This document shows, in pieces, positions 46,343-55,051 of a stretch of DNA of 64,000 bases (positions are counted from its first letter, which is position 1; each line of letters begins with the position of its first letter). Source of the DNA: Roseococcus sp. SDR (GTDB taxonomy: Bacteria; Pseudomonadota; Alphaproteobacteria; Acetobacterales; Acetobacteraceae); contig NZ_JAHRCU010000007.1 of NCBI RefSeq assembly GCF_019083995.1, forward strand, positions 62,001-126,000. Direction: 5' to 3'. The translations under genes were made by a program, and so were the position numbers. The notes under the pieces are model-generated. The model saw nothing but the letters and a program-made list of their open reading frames with translations. It had not been told where the DNA came from and searched no databases.

Positions 46343-48259
46343 TCAGCCCAATTCGACGACCGGCGCATGGGGCAGGGTGATGGTGAAGACCGCACCCGCT
46401 TCGGCGTTCTCCACGCCGATGCTGCCCCCCATCGCCGTGACCAGCCCGTAGGAGATGGAGAGGCCCAGGCCCGTGCCCGTGTCGGGGCCCTTGGTCGTCA
46501 CGAAGGGTTCGAACACACGCGCCGCCACCTCCGGCGCGATGCCGCCGCCGGTATCGGCGATGCGCAGCCGCACCGTACCGCCGGCCGCCTCGCTGCAGAG
46601 GGTGATGTTCCGTGGCGCGCCGGGCGGCGCATGCGCCAGGGCGTCACGCGCATTCATCAGCAGGTTGGTCAGGACCTGCTCCAGCGCGACGGGATGGCCC
46701 AGCACCGCCCGGGCCTCCTCGGCGAAGTCGGTCATCATCTCGATCTCGGCATCGCGCAGCAGCCCGCCGATCAGCACCATGACGTTGTCGAGCGCGGCTT
46801 CCAGCAGGATCGGGCGCACCGGGGCGCCGGCCGGCTCGCCGCGGGCGAAGCGGCGGAGGTTGCCGATGATGCTGCGCGCGCGGACCACCTGGCCGATGAC
46901 GGTCTCCAGCCGCGCCTCGATGCTCGCGGCCTCGAGCTGCTGCGCCTCCATCTGCGCCATTTCCGCGCCGGTCATGATTGCCTGCAGCGGCTGGGTGAGC
47001 TCATGCGCAAGGCCGGCCGCCATCTCGCCGAGCGAGGCAAGACGCCCGGAGGCGGCGGCGCGGGCCTGGGCCTCCCGCTCATTGGTGATGTTGATGCTGT
47101 AGCCGACGACGGTGATGCTGCCATCCGCCCGCCGCTCCTCCACGCGCATGCTGGTGCGAAGCCAGGTCACGCCGCTGCCATCCGGCCGCCGCATGGACCA
47201 GTCGGCCGAGCCGGTGCCCGTCCGCTTCGCGATCTCCATGGCGAGCGTCACCGGGCTGCGGTCCTCGGCGAGCAACGCGAGGTTGTCCACATCGGTCAGC
47301 GATCCGGGCGGAAAGCCCGTCACCGCCTCGACATTGCCGCCGCGATAGACCAGGCGCGTCCGTCCCTCGGGGTCGAACTCGCGCACGAAGATGAGAGCGG
47401 GCAGGCCGCCATGCAGGTGCTCCACCGCCGCGCGCCCCTCGCGCAGCAAAGCGGCGCGGCGCTCGCCCTGGTCCATCGCGTCCCATTCGCGGGCCAGGGA
47501 GAGCATCAGGAAAGGCAGTGTGGTGCCATAGAGGGCGATCAGCAGGGCCGGGAGGCCGCGCAGCACGGTTCCCGCGCCATCGGGCATGCGCAACCCGACG
47601 ACGACGGCATAGAGGATGATGGCCGCCAGGATGGTGAAGACGGAGCCAAGGAGCACCGCCATGTCCAGCGCCGCGCGGAGGCGGTGCCGGCGGTAGATGC
47701 CGGCGATGTCGGCCACCACACAGAGGGCGATGCCATAGAGGAGGGTCACATAGGTGGCGATCCGCAGCGGCGGCGTGCTCGTGAAGCCGGGGGTCATGCA
47801 GGCGCCCAGCCATAACAGGGGCGGCAGGAGGATGAGCGCGCGGTGCGGCGCATGGCCGGCCAGCCGTCGTGCGCCGAACCAGAGCAGCGTGACGGCAAGC
47901 AGCTGCACCGTGTTGACCAGACCGAAGACCAGCTCGGCTGGAAGGTCGCCGCGCAAGGCATGCCCGAGCGAGGAGAGGGCTTGCGCCACAGCGGCGCCAC
48001 ACCAGGCGGCCGGCACCGCCATGGCCCCGCGCTGCGCGCTGGTACGGCTGCTGCGCACCAGGAGCGCGCTGCCGACGAGGCCAATGAATGCCGCGGCAAA
48101 GAGAATGGGGGGAGCGTCGAGAAACCCGAGCAAGAATTCGGCTCCCGCGGAGGAAAGGGTGAAGCGGCGCGCGCCCCGACGCGCCTGCCTCGTTCCGCTT
48201 CCACAATCCAGGGTAGCAGCGTGCGATGCGGCCCGGCAAGTTGAGACCGGGCCCTGCAA
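46343..48259 (-). CDS. membrane sensor histidine kinase (PAS)
   Basis: About 638 residues: seven hydrophobic segments (about 50-275), a PAS domain (about 305-410), H-box GLAHELTQPLQAI, N-box NLLMNARDAL, and ATP lids DTGGGI and GTGLGLSIS. The membrane part resembles MHYT/7TM-type sensors without a clear name. No response regulator is adjacent, so it is an orphan. The N-terminal about 30 residues are atypical, and a later start is possible. Confidence 0.9.
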   Translation of the reverse strand: MQGPVSTCRAASHAATLDCGSGTRQARRGARRFTLSSAGAEFLLGFLDAPPILFAAAFIGLVGSALLVRSSRTSAQRGAMAVPAAWCGAAVAQALSSLGHALRGDLPAELVFGLVNTVQLLAVTLLWFGARRLAGHAPHRALILLPPLLWLGACMTPGFTSTPPLRIATYVTLLYGIALCVVADIAGIYRRHRLRAALDMAVLLGSVFTILAAIILYAVVVGLRMPDGAGTVLRGLPALLIALYGTTLPFLMLSLAREWDAMDQGERRAALLREGRAAVEHLHGGLPALIFVREFDPEGRTRLVYRGGNVEAVTGFPPGSLTDVDNLALLAEDRSPVTLAMEIAKRTGTGSADWSMRRPDGSGVTWLRTSMRVEERRADGSITVVGYSINITNEREAQARAAASGRLASLGEMAAGLAHELTQPLQAIMTGAEMAQMEAQQLEAASIEARLETVIGQVVRARSIIGNLRRFARGEPAGAPVRPILLEAALDNVMVLIGGLLRDAEIEMMTDFAEEARAVLGHPVALEQVLTNLLMNARDALAHAPPGAPRNITLCSEAAGGTVRLRIADTGGGIAPEVAARVFEPFVTTKGPDTGTGLGLSISYGLVTAMGGSIGVENAEAGAVFTITLPHAPVVELG

Positions 48260-48268
48260 CCGCGCCGT

Positions 48269-49870
48269 TCACCCCCGCCGCAAATTCCACAGCATCGGAT
48301 TGGGCGCCTGCAGCACGCCGGTCAGGTCGGCGCGGAAGGCGGTGCGCAGGCGGAACAGGCCGGTGGGCGCGATCGGGACCGCCTCCCAGAGCAGGGCCTG
48401 CAACCGCTGGAAGGCCGCGGCCTGCGCCGGCGCATCGGCGGCGAGCGTCCAGGCCTCCACCTCGGCTTCGACCGCCGCATCCGTGGGCCAGCCGGCCCAG
48501 GCCTGGGCGCCGTTCATGCGGATCGCCCAGCTCACCGCCGGGTTGGCGATGGTGGCCGCCGGGCCGTTGGTGTTGTGCAGGTTCCAGCCGCCCTGCGCCG
48601 GCGGCGCGCGGTTGGCGCGGCGGGCGATGATGCTGGCCCAGTCGCTTTCCACCGCCTGGATGTTCACGCCCAGGCGGCGCATGAGGTCCACCGTCACGCG
48701 GCCCTGCTGCGTCACCGCCGGGAAGTCGCTCGGGTTGATATGGATGATGGGCTCGCCATTGTAGCCGGCCTCGCGCAGCGCATCGCGGGCGCGCTGCATG
48801 GCGGCCTCGCCCCGGGGTGCGGCCGGGAATTCCGTGGCACCGGGCAGGCCGCAGGGGAACATGGCGTGGCATTGCTGCCAGTCCTGCGGCAGGGCCACGG
48901 CCTGCATGTAGTCGGGCTGCACCACCACGTCGCGGATGGCGCGGCGCACGCGCACATCGTTGAAGGGCGGGTGCAGATGGTTGAAGCGGATGAAGCCCAG
49001 GAAGCCGTTCGGGTCATAGATCTGCGTGCGGGTGCCGCGGTCGCGATCCAGCACAGGCACCAGATCCGGCAGGGGGTATTCGATCCAGTCGATCTCGCCG
49101 GTGCGGAGCGCCGCCGCCGCCGTGCCGCCATCGGGGATCCAGATGATCTCCAGCCGGTCGAAATGCACGCGCTTGCCGCCGGAAGCCGCCTCGGCCGGTT
49201 CGTCGCGCGGCACATAGGCCTCGTTGCGGGCGTAGGCGGCGCGGGAGCCGGGGGTGTATTCGTTGGCGAGGAAGCGCCAGGGGCCGGAGCCGATCATGGC
49301 CTCGGGGCCGAGCGCGCGGTCGGGCGGCGTGGCCGCGAAGCGCTCGGGCATCATGAAACACGGCGAAGCGCCGGGCTTGGCCAGCGCGTCCAGCAGCGCG
49401 GGGAAGGGGCGGCTCAGGCGGAACTGGATGGTCTTGTCATCCGGCGCGGAAAGCTCCGCCACCGCGCGCATCAGCACCTGGCCGAAGCCATCGCGCACCG
49501 CCCAGCGGCGGATGCTCGCCACGCAGTCCCGCGCCCGCACCGGCTCGCCATCGTGGAAGCGCAGGCCCTCGCGCAGGGTGATGGTCCAGGTCAGCCCATC
49601 GGCCGCAACCTGGTGCCCCGCCGCCATCTGCGGGTGGGGGCGCAGCGCGCGGTCGGCGCCGTAGAGCGTGTCGAAGACGCAATAGGCATGCGTCGTCACG
49701 ATCGTCGTCGGATTGAAGATCGGGTCGAGCACGGCGAGCGCCGCCTGCGGCATGAAGCGCAGGGTGCGGGCGCGGGCGTTCTGCGCGAAAGCGGGGCCCA
49801 AGGTGGAAGTTGAGAGGCTGGCGCCAGTGAGGGCCAGGAAGCTGCGACGTTCAAAACCGAGATAGGCCAT
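48269..49870 (-). CDS. ABC transporter binding protein, SBP_bac_5 family, TPP-riboswitch controlled
   Basis: A 533-residue periplasmic protein. The N-terminus ERRSFLALTGASLSTSTLGPAFAQ is a Tat signal. The body has the peptide-binding family marks: FDTLYGADRALRPHPQMA, LTWTITLREGLRFHDGEPVRARDCVASI and FIRFNHLHPPFNDVRVRRAI. The ATG at 49870 follows GGAGGAAATGG. No permease or ATPase gene is near. Its leader is a TPP riboswitch, so it likely binds thiamine, a precursor or a thiamine-related compound rather than peptides; that substrate is inference. Confidence 0.92.
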   Translation of the reverse strand: MAYLGFERRSFLALTGASLSTSTLGPAFAQNARARTLRFMPQAALAVLDPIFNPTTIVTTHAYCVFDTLYGADRALRPHPQMAAGHQVAADGLTWTITLREGLRFHDGEPVRARDCVASIRRWAVRDGFGQVLMRAVAELSAPDDKTIQFRLSRPFPALLDALAKPGASPCFMMPERFAATPPDRALGPEAMIGSGPWRFLANEYTPGSRAAYARNEAYVPRDEPAEAASGGKRVHFDRLEIIWIPDGGTAAAALRTGEIDWIEYPLPDLVPVLDRDRGTRTQIYDPNGFLGFIRFNHLHPPFNDVRVRRAIRDVVVQPDYMQAVALPQDWQQCHAMFPCGLPGATEFPAAPRGEAAMQRARDALREAGYNGEPIIHINPSDFPAVTQQGRVTVDLMRRLGVNIQAVESDWASIIARRANRAPPAQGGWNLHNTNGPAATIANPAVSWAIRMNGAQAWAGWPTDAAVEAEVEAWTLAADAPAQAAAFQRLQALLWEAVPIAPTGLFRLRTAFRADLTGVLQAPNPMLWNLRRG

Positions 49871-49949
49871 CCATTTCCTCCATGCGGCCCGAGCGCGACG
49901 CAAGGAGGGAATGGCCCCATGGGCGCGGCAGGCGCGCGCAGGGCCAAGG

Positions 49950-50040
49950 CACCACTCCCTTCGCCGGTCCGAACCGGATCAGGTTCCAGGGATCGCGGGA
50001 TGCATCCCGCCTCTCAGCCCGGCGACCGTGCGGGGGGTTC
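49950..50040 (-). promoter_or_regulatory. TPP riboswitch
   Basis: On the minus strand the two conserved halves are present: GGGCTGAGAGG (50010-50020) and CCTGGAACCTGATCCGGTTC (49971-49990), followed by GGACCGGCGAAGGGAG. Between them is the variable stem CGGGATGCATCCCG. Downstream, CCAUUCCCUCC (49904-49914) can pair with the ribosome site GGAGGAAAUGG (49871-49881), with 10 of 11 pairs, so thiamine pyrophosphate probably blocks translation. Confidence 0.92.
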
Positions 50041-50139
50041 CGCGCGGGGGGTCAGGGCTCACCCAGGTGACGTGAGGGTGATGGGCCCGCACGGGGGCGC
50101 TGGCAAGCCCCGAGCCGGCGGAAAAGCGTTTGCCTTAAG

Positions 50140-50173
50140 TTCAATATTGAACCATCTATCGTTCAATGTTGAA
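50140..50173. promoter_or_regulatory. paired MarR-type operators
   Basis: Two 12-bp palindromes, TTCAATATTGAA (50140-50151) and TTCAATGTTGAA (50162-50173), have centres 22 bp apart, two helical turns. They lie just before the nitroreductase-like gene, whose operon includes a MarR regulator. The binding protein is inferred from that linkage. Confidence 0.75.
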
Positions 50174-50189
50174 CCGAAGGATCTCCCGC

Positions 50190-51314
50190 ATGCCCTCCCG
50201 CCGCCGTTTCGCCACCCAGGCCGCCGGCCTCGCCCTCGCCGTCACGGGCGACTGGGTGCGGCCCCTCCGCGCCCAGCCGGGCGACCCGCTTGCCCCCTGG
50301 GCCGTGACGCCGCGCACCGATCCGCGCCTCACCGCGCTCGCCTGGGCCGTGCTGGCGCCCAACCCGCACAACCGGCAGCCCTGGCTGATGCGCCTGGCCG
50401 GCACCGAGACCATCCTGCTGCACATGGACCTCGAGCGCCGCCTGCCCGAGACCGACCCCTTCGACCGGCAGCTCCTCATCGGCCTCGGCTGTTTCACGGA
50501 GCTGCTGCGCCTCGCCGCCGCCGAGCGGGGCCTGGCCGCCGAGATTACCCCCTTCCCGGAGGGCGAGCCCCAGCCCCGCCTGGATGCCCGGCCGATCGCG
50601 CGCATCACCCTGCGCGGCGCAGCCCGGCCCGATCCGCTCTTCGCCGCGGCCGCGCGGCGGCGCTCGGCCAAGCAGCCCTATGACGTGACGCGGCCGGTGG
50701 AGGCCGCCGCCATCGCCACGCTCCGCGCCGCCCTTCTGGCCCCGGCCGGCTTCGGCGCCGAGACGGGCGATGTCGCCCGCCTGCGCGACCTCGCCTGGCG
50801 CGCCTGGCAGGTCGAGGCGCAGGACCGCGCGGCCTGGATGGAGACGGTGCGCCTCATGCGCTTCGGCAGCGCCGCCGTCGCCGCCACGCCGGACGGCGTT
50901 TCCCTCTGGGGCCCGCAGATGGACGGCATGATCGCCGCCGGCCAGCTCACCCCGGCCGCCATGGAGCCCGGCCAGCCCGGCTGGCGGATCGGCTTCTCGC
51001 AGTATCAGGCGATCTTCGAGGGCACCAACGCCTTCACCTGGCTTGTCACGCCCGGAAACAGCCGGGCCGAGCAATTCGCCGCCGGGCGGGATTGGCTGCG
51101 GCTGAACCTCGCCGCCACGCTGCACGGCCTCGCGCTGCAGCCCGTCAGCCAGGCCTTGCAGGAATTCCCCGCGATGGCCGGCCCCTATCGCGAGGTGCAG
51201 GCGCTGCTGGGTGGCGGTGGCACGGTGCAAATGCTGGGGCGCCTCGGCCACCCGCTGCGCGCCGCACCCCCCACCCCGCGTTGGCCCGTGGAATCGCGTA
51301 TCCTGGCGGGATGA
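50190..51314 (+). CDS. nitroreductase-like flavoprotein with Tat signal
   Basis: A 374-residue protein. MPSRRRFATQAAGLALAVTGD is a Tat-type signal. APNPHNRQPWLM, RRRSAKQPYD and QPVSQALQEFPAM are the family blocks of periplasmic nitroreductase-like (Acg-type) FMN proteins. The ATG at 50190 has GAAGGA 8 bp upstream; an earlier in-frame ATG lies inside the second operator and is rejected. It forms an operon with marR (ATGA overlap). Substrate unknown. Confidence 0.85.
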   Translation: MPSRRRFATQAAGLALAVTGDWVRPLRAQPGDPLAPWAVTPRTDPRLTALAWAVLAPNPHNRQPWLMRLAGTETILLHMDLERRLPETDPFDRQLLIGLGCFTELLRLAAAERGLAAEITPFPEGEPQPRLDARPIARITLRGAARPDPLFAAAARRRSAKQPYDVTRPVEAAAIATLRAALLAPAGFGAETGDVARLRDLAWRAWQVEAQDRAAWMETVRLMRFGSAAVAATPDGVSLWGPQMDGMIAAGQLTPAAMEPGQPGWRIGFSQYQAIFEGTNAFTWLVTPGNSRAEQFAAGRDWLRLNLAATLHGLALQPVSQALQEFPAMAGPYREVQALLGGGGTVQMLGRLGHPLRAAPPTPRWPVESRILAG

Positions 51315-51760
51315 CGGATTCCTCCCTCTTCGCCCTGCTGAACGAGATCGGCATCATCGAGCAGCTGGCGCGCACCCGCTTCGAGCGCGGCCAGCCGGAC
51401 GGCCTGCGCCTGCCGCAATTCACCGTGCTGAACCATCTCGTGCGGCTGGGCGACGGGCGGGGGCCGGCGCAGCTCGCCCGCGCCTTTCAGGTGGGCAAGC
51501 CCACCATGACCCACACGCTGCAACGGCTGGAGGAGCGCGGCTTCATCCGCCTCGACCCCGACCCGGCCGATGCGCGCGGCAAGCGCGTGATGCTGACCGA
51601 GGCGGGGCGCGCCCGGCGTGACGCCGCGGTCCGCTGGATCAACGACGACCTGGCGCCCGTCGCCACCCATCTGGGCATGGCACCGGCAGCGGCCCTGCCC
51701 GCGCTGGCGGCGCTGCGCGAGGCACTCGATCAGGCACGCGATTCTGCAACTCCGGGTTGA
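51311..51760 (+). CDS. MarR-family regulator
   Basis: A 149-residue winged-helix protein: LPQFTVLNHLVRLGDGRGPAQLARAFQVGKPTMTHTLQRLEERGFI, then the wing DPADARGKRVMLTEAGRA. It should bind the TTCAAT palindromes upstream of its own operon and release on ligand binding. The start is the ATG in ATGA overlap with the nitroreductase-like gene. Confidence 0.92.
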   Translation: MTDSSLFALLNEIGIIEQLARTRFERGQPDGLRLPQFTVLNHLVRLGDGRGPAQLARAFQVGKPTMTHTLQRLEERGFIRLDPDPADARGKRVMLTEAGRARRDAAVRWINDDLAPVATHLGMAPAAALPALAALREALDQARDSATPG

Positions 51761-51825
51761 ATTTTTGCATCCGGCCTTGTTAGCCTCCCCCCGGCCCCGA
51801 ACGGGCCGAAAGGGAGAAAACGACG

Positions 51826-52812
51826 ATGTCGCTGTCACGCCGCGCGGGCCTTGGGCTCGCGGCCATGGGGCTCGCCGCCCCCTTGATGCCATCCTTCGCC
51901 GCCGCGCCGCCCCGCAACCAGCCCGCACCGGCCTGGTACCGCTTCCGCATCGGCGAGTTCGAGGCGACGGTGATCTCGGACGGCGCGCTGCCGCTCGGCA
52001 AGCCGGGCGACGGCTTCCCCGCCGCGCCCCCGGCCGAGATGACCCGCATCCTCACCGACAACTTCCTGCCCACCGACAGCGTGGTGCTGGAGCAGAACAT
52101 CCTGGTGCTGAACACCGGCCGGCAGCTCATCCTCTTCGACACCGGCATGGGCGAAAGCATGGGGAATGACAGCCGCATGTTCGGCCCCACCACGGGGCGC
52201 ATGGTGCAAAATCTGCGCGCCGCCGGGATCGAGCCCGCGCAGATCGACATCGTCGCCGTCACCCACGCGCATTGCGACCATTGCTGGGGCCTGGTGGATG
52301 CCCAGGGCGCGCGCGTCTTCCCCAATGCGCAGGTCGCGATCAGCGAGCTGGACCTGCGCTTCTGGACAGATGACGCGAACAAGCGCGGCCCGGCCTTCAT
52401 GCCCATCTTCATCGAAGGGGCGAAGCGCAACCTGAACGCCTACCGCGACCGCATTCTGCCGATCCGCGATGAGCAACCGGTGGTCCCCGGCGTGACCGCG
52501 CTGGCGACCCCAGGCCACACCATCGGGCATCACGTCTTCGCCATCACCAGCGGCGGACGCACCGTGATCAACTCCGGTGACCTCGCGCATCACCACGCCA
52601 TCATGCTGCGCCGTCCCGCCTGGGAATTCGCCTTCGACAGCGATCCCGCGCAATCCGCCCGCTCCCGGGCGCGCATGCTGGACCGGGTGGCGACGGACCG
52701 GCACGCCTTGCTCAGCTATCACTTCCCCTGGCCTGGCCTTGGCCACGTCGCGCGGCTGGGGGATGGCTATGCCTGGGTGCCGGCGCCGATGAACGTGACC
52801 GGCCTCGGATGA
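51826..52812 (+). CDS. MBL-fold metallohydrolase with Tat-like signal
   Basis: A 328-residue protein. MSLSRRAGLGLAAMGLAAPLMPSFA is a Tat-like signal. The metal-binding motif THAHCDHCWG (about 146-155), GHTIGHHV and NSGDLAHH are the metallo-beta-lactamase ligands. AGGGAGAAAACGACG precedes the ATG. It is a lactonase or similar hydrolase of unknown substrate. Confidence 0.9.
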   Translation: MSLSRRAGLGLAAMGLAAPLMPSFAAAPPRNQPAPAWYRFRIGEFEATVISDGALPLGKPGDGFPAAPPAEMTRILTDNFLPTDSVVLEQNILVLNTGRQLILFDTGMGESMGNDSRMFGPTTGRMVQNLRAAGIEPAQIDIVAVTHAHCDHCWGLVDAQGARVFPNAQVAISELDLRFWTDDANKRGPAFMPIFIEGAKRNLNAYRDRILPIRDEQPVVPGVTALATPGHTIGHHVFAITSGGRTVINSGDLAHHHAIMLRRPAWEFAFDSDPAQSARSRARMLDRVATDRHALLSYHFPWPGLGHVARLGDGYAWVPAPMNVTGLG

Positions 52813-52880
52813 AGCCGGTTTAAGTCGCCAGCACCTTTCTTTCCGATAGAGTCCCATCCAAGCAAGTTTGGGGAAGACGT

Positions 52881-53432
52881 TTGGAAAAGCCCTTCGAGGG
52901 AATCTCGCAGGCGGAGGAGGCCGGCTATGCCGATGACCTCCGCCATTTCTCCTTCCGCAATTATGGCATCGAGGACTGGGTGGGGCTCGGCCTGCTCTGG
53001 GTTCTGGGCATCCTGGTCTTCACACAGTTCTTCACCCGCTACGTGCTGAACGACAGCGTCGCCTGGACCGAGGAGGTGGCGCGCTATCTGCTCATCGTCC
53101 TCACCTTCATCGGCAGCGCCGGGGCGGTGCGGCGCGGCACGCATATCCGCGTCGAGGCGCTGGAGATGGCCTTGCCGATGGGCGGGCGCCGCGTGCTCTG
53201 GGCCTTCCAGGACCTGTGCCGCCTGGCCTTCTGGGGCTTCGGCGCCTGGATCAGCGTGGACCTCTCCGAGCGCATGGGCGTGATGCCGATGGACAGCCTG
53301 AACGCTTCGCTCGCCTGGGTCTATTGGCCGGTGGCGGCGGGCTTCGTGGGGATGTTCCTGCGCGAGTGCATGTGGGTCTGGCGCCGCTGGCGCCATGGCG
53401 ATGCGCCAAGCCAGCAGGATGTGCTGGCTTGA
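52881..53432 (+). CDS. dctQ: TRAP transporter small permease (DctQ family)
   Basis: A 183-residue protein with four membrane helices and the family motif VAWTEEVARYLLIVLTFIGSAGAVRRGTHIRVE. It starts at a TTG with GGGGAAGA upstream. Its stop codon overlaps the left inverted repeat of the inserted element that separates it from the large permease gene. No DctP binding-protein gene is in the window. Confidence 0.9.
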   Translation: MEKPFEGISQAEEAGYADDLRHFSFRNYGIEDWVGLGLLWVLGILVFTQFFTRYVLNDSVAWTEEVARYLLIVLTFIGSAGAVRRGTHIRVEALEMALPMGGRRVLWAFQDLCRLAFWGFGAWISVDLSERMGVMPMDSLNASLAWVYWPVAAGFVGMFLRECMWVWRRWRHGDAPSQQDVLA

Positions 53433-53725
53433 TTCATGCCCTCAGACGCGTCACGCCGCAGGCGTGCTGTCCGCACGACGCGCGGCCTCCGGCCGCTGGG
53501 CTTCGGAACGCTGAAGCGTTCCGGCTCGGCTATTCGCCTCGCATCCGTTGTTGGCGCGCCGGCAAGTGCCCGGTGGAGACCGGCTGGCCGGGATTTGGCG
53601 CGCCCTTGTCGAATCCGGCCGCAACGCGGCCGGCGCGCCGCGACCGCCCTGCCAGCCGGCGCAACCTGTCCGCGGCGCGAAGGCAAGGCGGCGAAGCCGC
53701 CGCCCGCCGCTTGAGGGCCTGAATC
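53431..53725. mobile_element. 295-bp MITE-like element between TRAP genes
   Basis: Bounded by GATTCATGCCCTCA (53431-53444) and TGAGGGCCTGAATC (53712-53725), which are inverted copies with one mismatch in 14. The interior is GC-rich with nested hairpins, and 53611-53639 has an inverted near-copy at 60383-60410. No transposase is coded. It starts in the dctQ stop and ends against the dctM ATG, so it now supplies the translation-initiation region. Confidence 0.72.
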
Positions 53726-55006
53726 ATGACCGCTGCCATCCTGCTCTTCGGCTTCTTCGGCCTTCTTGCGCTCGGCCTGCCCGTCGCCATCGCGCTGGCC
53801 GGGGCCTCCATCATCTTCGCGCTGGTGGATGGCTCCATCCCGCTGCTCGCCATCGTGCATCGCATGGTGGGCGGCGTGGATTCCTTCCCGCTGCTCTGCG
53901 TGCCCTTCTTCATCTTCGCCGGCATGCTGATGAACTCCTCGGGCATCACGGAGCGCATCTATGACTTCGCGGTGGCCGCCGTCGGCTGGATGAAGGGCGG
54001 GCTCGGCCAGGTGAATGTCGTGGGCTCGGTGGTCTTCGCGGGCATGAGCGGCACGGCGGTTGGCGATGCCGCCGGCCTCGGCACCATCGAGGTGCGGGCC
54101 ATGCGCGCGCATGGCTATGACCCGAAATTCGCCGTCGGCATCACGGCAGCGAGTTCCATGCTGGGGCCCTTGCTGCCGCCCTCCCTGCCCCTGGTGATCT
54201 ACGGCGTCTCGGCCAATGCGAGCATCGGGCAGCTCTTTGCCGCCGGCATCGTGCCGGGGCTGCTGCTCGCCTCCTGCCTCATGGTCATGGTCTGGTGGTA
54301 TGCGCGGCGCCATGGCTACGGCGCGGATGCGAAGTTCCGCCTCTACGAGCTCGGCCGTTCGCTGGCGCGGGGCATCCTGCCGCTGCTGACGCCGGTGCTG
54401 ATCATTGGCGGCATGCGCTTCGGCCTCTTCACGCCGACCGAGGGCGCCATCTGCGCCGTGGCCTATGCGCTCTTCCTCGGCGTCATCGTCTACCGGACGC
54501 TCGGCTTCCGCGCGATCTGCAAGGTGAGCTTCGAGACGGTGGAGGTGACGGCCACCATCCTCCTCATCGTCGCCGCCTCGGAGATCTTCGGCTGGCTGCT
54601 GACCACGACGCGCGTCTCCGAGCAGGTGGTGGGCTGGGTGCTCGCCATCACCGAGCAGAAATGGCTGATCCTGCTCATCGCCAATGTCTTCCTGCTGCTG
54701 GTGGGGCTCGCCATCGAGCCGCTGCCCGCCATCCTGATCCTGGTGCCGATCATGCTGCCGGTGATGGAGAGCATCGGCGTGGACCCGATCCATTTCGGGC
54801 TCATCATGGTGCTGAACCTGTGCATCGGGCTGCTGACGCCGCCCGTGGGCATCGTGCTCTTCATCCTGGCCCGGGTGGGCGGCATCTCCTTCGAAGAGGC
54901 GGCCCGCGGCGTCATGCCCTTCATGGTGCCGCTGGTGGGCGTATTGCTGCTCTGTACCTATGTGCCGGAGATCGTGATGTACCTGCCGACGAAGTGGTAT
55001 CGGTGA
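53726..55006 (+). CDS. dctM: TRAP transporter large permease (DctM family)
   Basis: A 426-residue membrane protein, about 12 helices. Family blocks: PFFIFAGMLMNSSGITERIYDFA, SGTAVGDAAGLGTIEVRAM, GITAASSMLGPLLPPSLPLVIYG and LTPPVGIVLFI. It is the ion-coupled translocating subunit that works with DctQ and a periplasmic binding protein. The ribosome site (TTGAGGG) lies inside the inserted element. Confidence 0.95.
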   Translation: MTAAILLFGFFGLLALGLPVAIALAGASIIFALVDGSIPLLAIVHRMVGGVDSFPLLCVPFFIFAGMLMNSSGITERIYDFAVAAVGWMKGGLGQVNVVGSVVFAGMSGTAVGDAAGLGTIEVRAMRAHGYDPKFAVGITAASSMLGPLLPPSLPLVIYGVSANASIGQLFAAGIVPGLLLASCLMVMVWWYARRHGYGADAKFRLYELGRSLARGILPLLTPVLIIGGMRFGLFTPTEGAICAVAYALFLGVIVYRTLGFRAICKVSFETVEVTATILLIVAASEIFGWLLTTTRVSEQVVGWVLAITEQKWLILLIANVFLLLVGLAIEPLPAILILVPIMLPVMESIGVDPIHFGLIMVLNLCIGLLTPPVGIVLFILARVGGISFEEAARGVMPFMVPLVGVLLLCTYVPEIVMYLPTKWYR

Positions 55007-55051
55007 AGTCCCTCGGGCTGCGACCGACCGCTGCGGCCAGGCGCCAGCCGC

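Noticed and set aside
50166-50189. Upstream ATG of the nitroreductase-like gene
   Set aside because: It lies inside the second TTCAAT palindrome and lacks a ribosome site; the ATG at 50190 has GAAGGA at good spacing and begins a cleaner Tat signal.
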